This document shows positions 26,525 to 35,919 of a DNA stretch of 64,000 nt, in pieces. The translations under genes and the position numbers were made by a program. The stretch comes from Thalassobacterium sedimentorum (GTDB lineage: Bacteria > Verrucomicrobiota > Verrucomicrobiia > Opitutales > Coraliomargaritaceae). Positions within the stretch are counted from its first letter, which is position 1. Every line of letters starts with the position of its first letter. Location: contig NZ_JARXIC010000004.1 of the NCBI RefSeq assembly GCF_031127905.1, positions 62,001 to 126,000 of the forward strand, given 5' to 3'. The notes under the pieces are model-generated. The model was given only the letters and a program-made list of their open reading frames with translations. It was not told the origin of the DNA and did no database searches.

Positions 26525-27508
26525 TCATGCATCCGCATCTGAGTCAAAAATCTGAGTACGCATTGGAATAGAAGATTGTGCACCTGCACGCGTACACGCG
26601 AGTGAACCTGAAATTCCAGCCAACCTGACAGCTTGAGTCAGCGGCCGACCTTCCGTCAAAAAGGCAGCCAAAGCTCCAGTGAAGGCATCGCCCGCTGCCG
26701 TCGTATCACAAATTGAAATATCCATCGCTGGAACATGAGTGCAGTCAATGACATCTGGATTGGCCTCTCCACGCGTAAGAATGGCGGCTCCCAAACCACC
26801 CAGTTTAAGAATTACTTGCTTGGGACCATGCGCTAAGAGGCAGGCCCCCGCCTGCCGAGCCGAGGCTAAATCTGTAACAGCAATCCCCGTGAGCAATTCG
26901 GCTTCAGTCTGGTTGGGAGAGAAGATATCGACTTGCCATAACTCATCAGGCAAATGAGCAAGCTGCCCCGCTGCCAGTGGCTGGGGCGCAGGTGCAGGAT
27001 CTAAAATCGTCAGTACGCCCGCCTGATGGGCAATTGCCAGTGCCGCCGCCACAGTCTCATAAGGAATTTCGAGCTGCACCACCAACACACTGGCACTCTC
27101 AATCAATCCACGCGACGCTTCGATATCTTCTGGGCTCAAGAGAGCATTCGCACCGAGTGAAACCATGATACCATTATTGCCTGCATCATTGACCATGATC
27201 GTCGCCATCCCAGTTGGCCCCTCAGAGCTTTCTAACAGCGCACTTACATCCATATTCTCGGCAGCAAGGCTGTCACGTAGTTCAGCGCCAAAAGCGTCCT
27301 CCCCCACCTTACCAATAAAGATGCAGCGACTGGCAGCGCTCATCGCACGACAAGCAGACACCGCTTGATTGGCTCCTTTCCCCCCAGGATTCGTGATGAC
27401 GTCTCCGGAAAGTATCGTTTCCCCCTCGCGCGGAAAACGAGGGACCGGTATCGAGAGATCCATATTGGCAGAGCCAACAACAGCGATTACGGGAGAAGGA
27501 GTATTCAT
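26525..27508 (-). CDS. rbsK: Ribokinase
   Basis: The frame opens seven codons earlier at a GTG, but the ATG at 27508 (MNTPSPVIAVVGSANMDLS) fits the family, giving 327 residues. Family marks are GSANMDLSIPVPRFP, NPGGKGANQAVSA (about 45) and the catalytic signature DTTAAGDAFTGALAAFL (about 265) with its Asp base. Ribokinase phosphorylates D-ribose to ribose 5-phosphate with ATP. It follows a nucleoside-hydrolase-type gene by 60 bp in the same direction, so the two probably release and trap ribose. Confidence 0.92.
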   Translation of the reverse strand: MNTPSPVIAVVGSANMDLSIPVPRFPREGETILSGDVITNPGGKGANQAVSACRAMSAASRCIFIGKVGEDAFGAELRDSLAAENMDVSALLESSEGPTGMATIMVNDAGNNGIMVSLGANALLSPEDIEASRGLIESASVLVVQLEIPYETVAAALAIAHQAGVLTILDPAPAPQPLAAGQLAHLPDELWQVDIFSPNQTEAELLTGIAVTDLASARQAGACLLAHGPKQVILKLGGLGAAILTRGEANPDVIDCTHVPAMDISICDTTAAGDAFTGALAAFLTEGRPLTQAVRLAGISGSLACTRAGAQSSIPMRTQIFDSDADA

Positions 27509-27568
27509 ACACTTATAATAGACGCGCACATGTTAACAACCGAAAGAAAATCAATAACAACGAATCAC

Positions 27569-28495
27569 TTATATGAAATTTCCGAAATATCGATCAAAGA
27601 AACGTGGAATGTCGACATCGTTGGCCACCTCGTGCACAGGCGACTCCTGTGGCGCATCCGGATTAAAGAGCGTATATCCCTCCATCAATCCGTCAGGAAC
27701 GACTTGCACACCACCACGCGCCCAAGAACAAATGTCTGGTTCGAAGATAGAAACAGCAGCCAAAGGGTCGTGAAAGGTCACTTCGTCGCGCCCTCCATCA
27801 AACCAGACCTGTGCCATTTCAAGCACTAGATTCAGCCCTGGGCACCGAAAGCGTTGTCGAACTTCAGCCGGCGACAAGTTGACGCGTGCGGTGACATCAA
27901 TCCCGATCGAACGGTGAATCTTAACATCCGCCCGATAAACAATTTCAGCAGCATGAGGATCATTAACAATGTTCCACTCACAACGCCCGGCACCATACTC
28001 ACCCAACCAACGAACTGGCGTGAAATTGCCCCCCATGATCACCAGCTCTTTGAGTAAACTGGGAATCTCTGGATCGACCGAAAAAAGGAGCCCTAAATTC
28101 GTCAGTGGCCCGATCGCCAGCAGTGTCACCTCCCCTGGATTTGCACGAATGGTCTCTTGCAAAAAACGGATTGCTTGATGCTGCGGAAACGAATCTGCCT
28201 GCTGGTGCGAGCATTTCCCATTGGCCAAGATATCGGCTTGAGGCACTTCCGGCTGTCGGCTCTCAGACAAAAACATAGGGCTCGCAATGCCCGGATAAAT
28301 AGGGACCTCCTCACGTCCGGCATCGCGACATAGCGCACTCGCCAGAGAGGCCCGCAGGCAAGTGTCTCCACTCACAGTGGTGATTCCCAGCAATTCGCAT
28401 TTCGGCTCGCGCAGTAGCCAGGCCAAGCTGACGGCATCGTCAACATCGGACCCAATGTCGGTATCAAGAATGATTTTCTTTCGTGCAGAATTCAT
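27569..28495 (-). CDS. Inosine/uridine-preferring nucleoside hydrolase family protein
   Basis: This 308-residue protein starts with the calcium-binding signature KIILDTDIGSDVDDAVSLAW and carries LLAIGPLTNLG (about 120), MGGNFTP (about 146), EWNIVNDPHAAEIV (about 169) and HDPLAAVSIF toward the end, all typical of IunH proteins. These enzymes split the N-glycosidic bond of ribonucleosides. I choose the ATG at 28495, preceded by GGGAG. An in-frame ATG at 28513 overlaps the stop of the large upstream gene by 1 bp (TAATG). Its place between a GH-like protein and ribokinase suggests ribose release from an imported substrate, which is an inference. Confidence 0.88.
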   Translation of the reverse strand: MNSARKKIILDTDIGSDVDDAVSLAWLLREPKCELLGITTVSGDTCLRASLASALCRDAGREEVPIYPGIASPMFLSESRQPEVPQADILANGKCSHQQADSFPQHQAIRFLQETIRANPGEVTLLAIGPLTNLGLLFSVDPEIPSLLKELVIMGGNFTPVRWLGEYGAGRCEWNIVNDPHAAEIVYRADVKIHRSIGIDVTARVNLSPAEVRQRFRCPGLNLVLEMAQVWFDGGRDEVTFHDPLAAVSIFEPDICSWARGGVQVVPDGLMEGYTLFNPDAPQESPVHEVANDVDIPRFFDRYFGNFI

Positions 28496-28512
28496 ACGTT
28501 TACGATCTCCCA

Positions 28513-31500
28513 TTATAAATCTGAAACAACAGGATGCCGTTTCTCAGTCGCTGGAAACAATTCTCTTGGTTCGGAAGAAAACTCTACGACATTAAATTCG
28601 ACATCATCCCCGCCCCAGGTGCTCACCTTTAATACATTATTAATAGGAGCCATTCTAAACTGAATATCGCGGATAAAGACATAGCCATTTAACGTCGCAT
28701 TCATACCACCTTCATTAAAGCTAATCTCCATAGTGCACAATTCACCCGGAACATAGGGGACTTGATTGACATAACCGGAGCTCCATCCATCCCGCGGCCC
28801 TGTAACCGTCCACCTCGAACTATATCGTATCCTGATATCACCTACACTGAATTCTAAGCGATCGCCCATCTTAAACCTGAGGACAATAGTACCACGGTCA
28901 CCGAATCGATGTTCGTGTAATGTTGCAGTTGCTTTTGCTCGCCCCACGGTCGAGGCGAGTCGTATGGACTCCTCTCCAGAGATCTGGCTAGACGCCAAAC
29001 TTACACCGGGCGCATCAACATTAGCACTCCATGCCGAACTCGAAAGATTCCTCAGCTGATACTTTACGTCATGCCCGGTACTCAACGCCCGCGTAGTTTC
29101 TAGGCGCCCGACAATGATATCATGTGATTTTGAAGAAACATAATCTGGATAAAGCGCGACCGAATCCGCCCCCCATGTTGCAATCGAAAAACTGACAGCT
29201 GATGCTGTATCAAGCTTCAGCCCTCGTGCAAGCGGATACCCGTTGAACACAATATCTACTGATCCATCATTCATACAGACTTCTACATATTGACTTCCTT
29301 GATTCACGCGAACTGGAGCTTGGAACAGCTCCCCGCGACCTGGAACAAAGCCGTCAATCGTCCACCCACGGTGCTTGTAGTAGATGACCGAAGCTTCGCC
29401 AAAGTAGAACTTAACCCGTTGCTGAACTTTCAATCCGAAGCCCAAACTACCCTGTTCATAAAACTCTGCGCCTGTAAACGTCAGTCTCGCTTCATCTTTC
29501 TTCAAGCTACTTTTTAACAAATAGCCAACTTTATCAGTGCCCTGCTCGTGCTCAATTGAAGTGAGAGAAACTCCATGTGTCCCCCCACTCAAGGCCCAAG
29601 GTGCAGCGGTATTCACACGAGATGTTGATACCGCGACGGATCCTGCAGCTGCTAAGGCTTCATCCTGATCGATGCGAAAAGCATAGCATCGATTTGCAGC
29701 GATTTTCGCCTTTAAGCGGCCATCATTCACGCCGTAAACTTCTCCTGTAAGCACATCAACGACAGTATCCACGTCGATCTCAGGGAACAGGTTCTCAATG
29801 CCTAAGGAAAAAGAATCTGGTTCCGCACTAATATTACTCACCACCACTAGGGCAGATTTGTCGTTCAAATAATAGGACATTTTAGTCGAATCCAGCCCGC
29901 TCTTGAAGTCTACTTGAGCTTGGTCACGCCAATATGGATGAAACTCAGTACTCTCATTGGTATCAAAATCGGCGAGAATTGCTTGAACCAGGAAATTCCC
30001 ACGTACCTCGTTGTTAAATAACAAAGCATAATTCAAGGCAAGATAAGGACCCTTATTCCAAATCCAGCGTTTGACCCAGAACTCGGAGTTGAAGCCCCAT
30101 GGACGCCCGCTATAACCGACGGCATATACTGGCAATGGGATTTGATAATCACGCGGGAAGCGACTTAACTGCTCACCTTCCAAGTAGCCGTCAAAGAAGG
30201 ATAAGGTATTAATATCAATACCACCACCAGTATGCGCACTCATGAACAAAGGACGTCCGGTGTCGTTAAAAATACCCCGCAAGCGCTTCAGAAAGCTACG
30301 CGTTCCGACGACTCTCGATTGATAAATCTCGTCCATGCTCAAACTATACGGACGACGGCAACCTGTATGTGCAGGATTTTCACAATTCCAGGCAGGGCTA
30401 GTGCCATCACTTAAAATCCCATCAATTCCAGCTTCGTTGGCCAACTTGTACCAACCCCATAATTGTAGATCCCCCTCGGGACCACGCTTACACGTCGCAA
30501 AACCTGGAACTCCCTTGCCTGGATCATGCTTTCTGCGATAGAATAACCATTCCGGCTGCATCAAAAGGTCTTCTCGAATTGCGGGCACCGTCATAGGCGG
30601 CGAATTATCCTGCAAGCCCTGGCAACCATACAACTGCGTGATGCGCCCACCTTCATGATTCTTGCTCGCCCATTCAGTCAGTTCAGGTATCTTCTCCAAG
30701 TCGGGATAGCCTTGATAGTCAGACCACAACTCCCACTTATATTGCTGCACCTTTGGACGTACGCGTTCAGCAAACAGAGGCTTGGTGGGGGTCGGCTGTA
30801 GGAAAAACCTGAAAATTGGCATTTCTTCCGGCAATTGCCCAAGATTATCGACAAAATTGAATTCCATCCAGACACAGGACTCTTCTTCAATCAAACGAAC
30901 CTGATGCCGAATATCTTCAGAGTAGAACAGTTCCGTGTCATAATTAAAAGACAATCCGCGGTCTTCATTTCCCGTCCATAAAGGAGATGCAGATGCCGCA
31001 TACCCAAATCCATCCAACTCCATGTCTTTTTGAACCAATATCTCATGAACATATTTTGCAACTTCCGGACGAATTGGAATGCGAACCGACAACTTTGAAA
31101 CATCCTTTGGATCAACTCCTTCGAGTTTCATTTTAACGATGGTAAAACCATCGTAATCAAGCTGCGATCGCGTTTTCAATTGCACAGATTTCGCACGTGC
31201 AAGGGTTTGCACTGCAACAGCAGTCCCGTCGACCTGCAACGAAGGTGCTTGAGACTCCAAGAGGACTGGCTGACCACTCACCTCTAAATCAATTTCAGCC
31301 GGGCCAGCTTGTATTTCGACCCCTTCATGCAGAATTGATTCAAACAATCCATATGCGCCAAACCGTATTTGCTTATCCACTAGTTGCACCATTTTCCCCT
31401 CGATGACTGGTTGAGTCCATGGCTGAGGGATTTTATGATCCACATACTCCATGGCCACCTCTGTGCCTAGCCACTCCGGCGCTTCAACGGCCTCTAAGCT

Positions 31501-32610
31501 GCGTGTAACTGTTTGAACAATGTGACCATTTTTATAAAGAGTCAGGCTTGCCTCGCGCTCAGGCTGGCTGCCAGGTGAGACCTCTTGATAAACATACTGA
31601 AATTCTTCGGTCGCTGCGACCGACACTTTCACTTCTGAGAAACCTGAAACAGAAAGAACAGCTTCATCCGCTAAACCAGAATCCACTCCATCTAACTCTC
31701 CCACAATAAAACCAGAAAGTGGATAATAACCAATCTTAACACTTAGCGACTCTGAAATTGATTCGTCGGACAATGAAATGGAGGCCTCCAAAGGAAGTTC
31801 CACAGTTTTCTGATTGGATTTTGATTTATCTAGCAATGTCGCAACTCCAAATTCCATCGGACGGTAACCACCATATCCGCTACCTGTCATATGCCAAGTA
31901 GCTGTTTCTGGAGGTCGCACACGAAATAAATTAAAGAAAATATTAGGGTAGTCCTGCTCCGTTATACCAAAACTACTCATCGGAATCTTCAGTTCTGCAG
32001 ACCATCCATTTTCATGCTGAGATACTGCAGCTTCAAAAAGCGAATTTCGCAATTGAAACTCATTGTAACTGCGAGCCGTCACGCCCGCGGCATTCACTGT
32101 AAACTGATAGTAATGGTCTGCTGCAGCACCCCGGGTCCCCATGGCTCCTTTATATCCACCGACATCAATATCTTCTCGCACCAAAACAGTCGGATCGACC
32201 AAGCCCACGACAACCTGAACGGCATCATCTTCAGTCAAATTACCTCTTTGCGGGCGATTGTAAGCCTCGGGATATCCGGCCTCGTCCTCCTCACAATCAA
32301 ACGCGATATATAGAAATTCATCTATATACTTTACACGAGCGACGGTAGATTGATCCAGTGTCAGGACCTGATTTGAATCTTTGCCAAGCACTTTAAACTG
32401 CTGAAGCAATGCAGCATCGCCCCATTCTTCAGCACTCAAAATGCCATCTAATACCACATCTTCACTCCCAAATGGGATACTGACTGCAGCAGGTTCATCT
32501 GCGCTCAGATTCCCAACAGTACACAAGCACGAAGATAGCAATAAAGACTTAACATAGGCAGGCAAACGATTCACGGATTCGCTGTAATTCATATATTTCA
32601 AGGGGTTCAT
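28513..32610 (-). CDS. Large secreted GH123-like protein with CBM9-like and C-terminal beta modules
   Basis: From the ATG at 32610 this encodes 1365 residues; the frame opens at 32667 but would overlap the sulfatase. A signal peptide is visible (VKSLLLSSCLCTVGNLSADE). About residues 45-230 form a CBM9-like domain (VLDGILSAEEWGDA, EFLYIAFDCEEDE). About 440-640 resemble the DUF6067/GH123 N-terminal domain (DYDGFTIVKMKLEG, LWTGNEDRGLSF). A TIM-barrel-like part follows to about 960 (GWYKLANEAGIDGILSDGTS, FFDGYLEGEQLS). Two similar beta modules of about 115 residues end the protein (AISFNEGG/VEVCMNDG then a FNGYPLA/LNGYVF strand). It probably cleaves an extracellular glycan; the substrate and catalytic residues are unknown. 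Confidence 0.72.
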   Translation of the reverse strand: MNPLKYMNYSESVNRLPAYVKSLLLSSCLCTVGNLSADEPAAVSIPFGSEDVVLDGILSAEEWGDAALLQQFKVLGKDSNQVLTLDQSTVARVKYIDEFLYIAFDCEEDEAGYPEAYNRPQRGNLTEDDAVQVVVGLVDPTVLVREDIDVGGYKGAMGTRGAAADHYYQFTVNAAGVTARSYNEFQLRNSLFEAAVSQHENGWSAELKIPMSSFGITEQDYPNIFFNLFRVRPPETATWHMTGSGYGGYRPMEFGVATLLDKSKSNQKTVELPLEASISLSDESISESLSVKIGYYPLSGFIVGELDGVDSGLADEAVLSVSGFSEVKVSVAATEEFQYVYQEVSPGSQPEREASLTLYKNGHIVQTVTRSLEAVEAPEWLGTEVAMEYVDHKIPQPWTQPVIEGKMVQLVDKQIRFGAYGLFESILHEGVEIQAGPAEIDLEVSGQPVLLESQAPSLQVDGTAVAVQTLARAKSVQLKTRSQLDYDGFTIVKMKLEGVDPKDVSKLSVRIPIRPEVAKYVHEILVQKDMELDGFGYAASASPLWTGNEDRGLSFNYDTELFYSEDIRHQVRLIEEESCVWMEFNFVDNLGQLPEEMPIFRFFLQPTPTKPLFAERVRPKVQQYKWELWSDYQGYPDLEKIPELTEWASKNHEGGRITQLYGCQGLQDNSPPMTVPAIREDLLMQPEWLFYRRKHDPGKGVPGFATCKRGPEGDLQLWGWYKLANEAGIDGILSDGTSPAWNCENPAHTGCRRPYSLSMDEIYQSRVVGTRSFLKRLRGIFNDTGRPLFMSAHTGGGIDINTLSFFDGYLEGEQLSRFPRDYQIPLPVYAVGYSGRPWGFNSEFWVKRWIWNKGPYLALNYALLFNNEVRGNFLVQAILADFDTNESTEFHPYWRDQAQVDFKSGLDSTKMSYYLNDKSALVVVSNISAEPDSFSLGIENLFPEIDVDTVVDVLTGEVYGVNDGRLKAKIAANRCYAFRIDQDEALAAAGSVAVSTSRVNTAAPWALSGGTHGVSLTSIEHEQGTDKVGYLLKSSLKKDEARLTFTGAEFYEQGSLGFGLKVQQRVKFYFGEASVIYYKHRGWTIDGFVPGRGELFQAPVRVNQGSQYVEVCMNDGSVDIVFNGYPLARGLKLDTASAVSFSIATWGADSVALYPDYVSSKSHDIIVGRLETTRALSTGHDVKYQLRNLSSSAWSANVDAPGVSLASSQISGEESIRLASTVGRAKATATLHEHRFGDRGTIVLRFKMGDRLEFSVGDIRIRYSSRWTVTGPRDGWSSGYVNQVPYVPGELCTMEISFNEGGMNATLNGYVFIRDIQFRMAPINNVLKVSTWGGDDVEFNVVEFSSEPRELFPATEKRHPVVSDL

Positions 32611-32635
32611 TTCAGTTATACTATTGGGTATTATT

Positions 32636-34006
32636 TCATTTAGTTGCACAAAACGGCTTATGCTCAAAGCCGTATGTGACTAACTCATCTCGCATGGATG
32701 CCACGGCATCTGCATACTCCGTTTCATTAATAAAATTCTCTGACTCAGAGGGGTCTCGATCCAAATCAAACAAAACATCCATTCCATCTCCGCCAAAATG
32801 TAGATATTTCAGGCTATCTCGCTTGATCATAATATATTTCCCGTGCATCTGAGAGCAGACCTGATTATCCCACTGCGAATGATCGCCAGACATCAGCGGA
32901 ACAAGACTACGACTCTCCATGCCTTCGGGGCATTCGACTCCGGTTAGCTCCCCCAAAGTCGCATATAAATCAATCAAATTAACATTGGATCGCACACTCC
33001 GCCCCTCGCAGTGCCAAGGACAACGAATGAACAGTGGGACGCGAGCGCTCCCCTCAAAGAAGAGTTGTTTCTCCCAAACCGAATGCTCGCCAAGCAATTC
33101 GCCATGATCCGAACAAAAAACAACAATCCAATCATCAATATCTTGGCCACTAGCTTTGATAGACTGTATGACCCGGCCTACCCGAGCATCCAATGCCTCA
33201 ATATTCGCATAATATGCCGCAGTCGCTCTTCGAATCTCATCACGAGAAACTTGCTGCCCCTCACCGACAGTCACAGGCTCACCATCATTATATGCAGATT
33301 TTCCCAGTACCGGATGATCAAATACACTTGCAACGTAATTAGGATCCACACGGTCATAATAGTAATTAAACAAATCTTCCTCAGCCGCATATGGATAATG
33401 CGGGTTGCAAAGACCTAAATACAACATCAACGGTTGTTCTGTATATCTACGCTCATAAAATGGGCTTACGAAATACTCTTCGAGCAAGAATTCCGCACCT
33501 AGCGTCGCCAATTCATCCCAACGCGTATACGGAGACATTCCCACGCCAGCTCGTCTAATCTCCTTACGATCTGTCCATTTATTTTGCACAACAGGAAAAG
33601 GATCCTCCGTTCCCCGTGCGACATTAATAGTAGAACGGTGAACTTGTTCGTCCATCCCAATACGACGCATCCAACCTTGGTTTGGGTCCTCGCCAACATG
33701 ATGCAACTTACCACAAGCAACCGTATTATAACCTGCAAGTGAGAACGCACGGGCAAATGTATGGCTGTTCGGCTCTAAATCTTGCCCAAAAACCTCGACT
33801 CCACATGTACGAGGATAAGAGCCCATGGCCATACACTGACGACTCGGAATACAAATTGGCGATGGACAATAAGCATTCTCAAATTGAACACTGTCTTTTT
33901 CTAGAGAATCAATATGGGGAGTTCTAACGATTGAATCTCCAGCATATCCAAGCGTATCAAAACGCAGTTCATCGGTTGATATAAATAGGATATTGGGCGG
34001 TTTCAT
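32636..34006 (-). CDS. Formylglycine-dependent sulfatase without signal peptide
   Basis: The frame is open from a TTG at 34066, but the family start KPPNILFISTDELR follows the ATG at 34006, giving 456 residues. The sulfatase core CIPSR (about 54-58, C-x-P-S-R) is the site where Cys is oxidised to formylglycine. Metal ligands lie in ISTDE and FCSDHGELLGEHSVW (about 295-309). No signal peptide is seen, so the enzyme probably acts in the cytoplasm on an imported sulfated sugar. It sits 25 bp before the large GH-like gene and after a LacI regulator, in one leftward transcription unit. Confidence 0.9.
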   Translation of the reverse strand: MKPPNILFISTDELRFDTLGYAGDSIVRTPHIDSLEKDSVQFENAYCPSPICIPSRQCMAMGSYPRTCGVEVFGQDLEPNSHTFARAFSLAGYNTVACGKLHHVGEDPNQGWMRRIGMDEQVHRSTINVARGTEDPFPVVQNKWTDRKEIRRAGVGMSPYTRWDELATLGAEFLLEEYFVSPFYERRYTEQPLMLYLGLCNPHYPYAAEEDLFNYYYDRVDPNYVASVFDHPVLGKSAYNDGEPVTVGEGQQVSRDEIRRATAAYYANIEALDARVGRVIQSIKASGQDIDDWIVVFCSDHGELLGEHSVWEKQLFFEGSARVPLFIRCPWHCEGRSVRSNVNLIDLYATLGELTGVECPEGMESRSLVPLMSGDHSQWDNQVCSQMHGKYIMIKRDSLKYLHFGGDGMDVLFDLDRDPSESENFINETEYADAVASMRDELVTYGFEHKPFCATK

Positions 34007-34121
34007 AGACTTTCTTAACTCAAAGATATAGACTGTCCGCAAGAGGCACTCCGTCAACGCGAGCAAAGAGCAACAAGTTGCCCTATTTCAATAAAACAAC
34101 GAGATAAAGCCAAGCCAGCAA

Positions 34122-35147
34122 TCAGCTTTTACAAACAGTGTTGCCGAGTTCCCACACACCCTGTACGGCCATCAACTTCGGCTCTGAAGGAAAGCCAAAC
34201 TCTCCACGGGAGAGCCTTTGAGCCAAAAGATCCATACAAAACTGTCCGACAACTTCCTTCTTTTGAGCAATACCACAAACATCGGCTTGCCCAATGGGTT
34301 TTGTCAAATAGATGACCCCATAGTCCTGCGGGCAAGAGAGCGCCAACTCAGGAATATGGACATAGGTAAGTAGAACCGGCTTCTCAAAACGTTTCAATTT
34401 CTGAGTGATGACTGTGTCACAACATTCTATAATTTCAAAATGCAGCCCTTGTTGCGAATGAGTAAAACTATCTTCCTCCACCAGAAAACCAGCTTTATGC
34501 AGATGATTAAGTCGCGTGTTCAAAATTGGCACATCCACTAAAAATATCGATTTATATCCCAACTGAATAGCCTGATTCACACATTCTCGCGCTGAAAAAT
34601 ATGGATCGATATACACACGGTCATAGCCAATTTCGCTTTGATTAAGTGTGACGATCGCACCCGCAAAATGCGACCAATCCAACTGTAATTTCACCTCAGC
34701 TTCAGTACTCTCCCATGATGGAGGTGAGAGAATAATTCCACGGATACCACGCGAAAGCAACACGCGCTCGAGGCGAGCCCCCATCATTTCTTTCTCGTCG
34801 CAATCTACAATTTGAAAATGATAGCCCAATTGCTCTGCACGCGCCTTGGCTCCATTAATTACACGCTGATAATGTGGATTCTTTTTGGCAAAAAAATTAA
34901 GGTAGGCCACATTGCTCAGATTCGGCAATCGCTGACCTCGCCGCATTTCTTCCATATGGCGAGTCACATATGGGTTCGGTCGATACCCCATGGTATTCGC
35001 CGTTTCGAGCACTCGAGCTCGCAGCGCTGCGCTCACTTTAGGTTGATTATTAAGTGCCCGCGATACCGTTGAGACATTAACTCCAAGCTTGGCCGCAATA
35101 TCACGTAAGCTGACTTCGTTTCTCAATGAAGAATTTGGCATAGGCAA
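34122..35147 (-). CDS. LacI family transcriptional regulator heading the sulfatase operon
   Basis: This 341-residue protein has the LacI helix-turn-helix and hinge at the N-terminus (VSLRDIAAKLGVNVSTVSRALNNQPKVS, then MGYRPNPYVTRHM) followed by a periplasmic-binding-protein-like effector domain. It lies 115 bp upstream of the sulfatase and reads in the same direction. It probably controls the sulfatase, GH-like, nucleoside hydrolase and ribokinase genes. The effector is unknown. A second ATG two codons in is an equally good start. Confidence 0.92.
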   Translation of the reverse strand: MPMPNSSLRNEVSLRDIAAKLGVNVSTVSRALNNQPKVSAALRARVLETANTMGYRPNPYVTRHMEEMRRGQRLPNLSNVAYLNFFAKKNPHYQRVINGAKARAEQLGYHFQIVDCDEKEMMGARLERVLLSRGIRGIILSPPSWESTEAEVKLQLDWSHFAGAIVTLNQSEIGYDRVYIDPYFSARECVNQAIQLGYKSIFLVDVPILNTRLNHLHKAGFLVEEDSFTHSQQGLHFEIIECCDTVITQKLKRFEKPVLLTYVHIPELALSCPQDYGVIYLTKPIGQADVCGIAQKKEVVGQFCMDLLAQRLSRGEFGFPSEPKLMAVQGVWELGNTVCKS

Positions 35148-35222
35148 GTAATTAGACGAGGTACAGGTTGTAGTCGAATAGAGGCGTAACTCTCGAAAAC
35201 AGACAAACTGGATCAGTCGCCA

Positions 35223-35900
35223 TCATGAATCATCTGATACAAATTCCCCCATAGACTTATAGGTAAATCGACCACTTTTCACATCTCGAAGGATAAAAAC
35301 ATACGCCCGGACCTTGTGTTGCTTTTGCCAGCGCGTCGCCCCAAAAATTTTGGCCCCAGACTCCTGATCAACAAAGAACTGCACCTGATAACTTTCTAAT
35401 TTCCCCACATCGGGTGCAGTCATCACTCGCTTACTATATGGATTCATAACAACAGACTCATCAGCTAATTTCACTCCGACCTTCGAGTCGCTCAGATTAA
35501 AAAAAAGAATATCTCCCGCTTTGAAACGATCCGTATCCGAAGGGATGACCACTGGTCGGATGCCTTGATTCGCAACATCCATCAGCAAAATGACAAATGC
35601 GCCTCCCTCCTCGGGTAAAGCGATGTCTAGCCAAGCTGGCTCCAGAGAACGCGTGCCAGACAATAAACTTCCGGATTCAATTTTAAGTGAGCGCCCCCCG
35701 ACGTCAATAATCTCGCTGAATCCTACCCGAGGTATTCTCACCTGTATCGAATCGGATTCATTCATGTAAACATCCAACTCATTAACATCATGATTCAATC
35801 CAAAGCAGGCAAAACGAACCGAGACATCGTCCGCCTTCAAGCTATTCAGAAAAGTCACCAGAAAAACAAGAACGGCTACAAACTTAATTTTTGAATACAT
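35223..35900 (-). CDS. Secreted protein of unknown function following the Verru_Chthon-like gene
   Basis: This 225-residue protein has a clear signal peptide (hydrophobic residues about 6-21, cleavage after NSLKA). The rest is beta-rich with no family recognised. Patterns such as VQVRIPRVGFSEIIDV and AGDILFFNLSD suggest beta sandwich strands. It begins 19 bp after the stop of the large pilin-like gene, so the two are almost certainly one operon and may act together at the cell surface. Confidence 0.72.
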   Translation of the reverse strand: MYSKIKFVAVLVFLVTFLNSLKADDVSVRFACFGLNHDVNELDVYMNESDSIQVRIPRVGFSEIIDVGGRSLKIESGSLLSGTRSLEPAWLDIALPEEGGAFVILLMDVANQGIRPVVIPSDTDRFKAGDILFFNLSDSKVGVKLADESVVMNPYSKRVMTAPDVGKLESYQVQFFVDQESGAKIFGATRWQKQHKVRAYVFILRDVKSGRFTYKSMGEFVSDDS

Positions 35901-35919
35901 AATATTTCTCTCTCAATGA

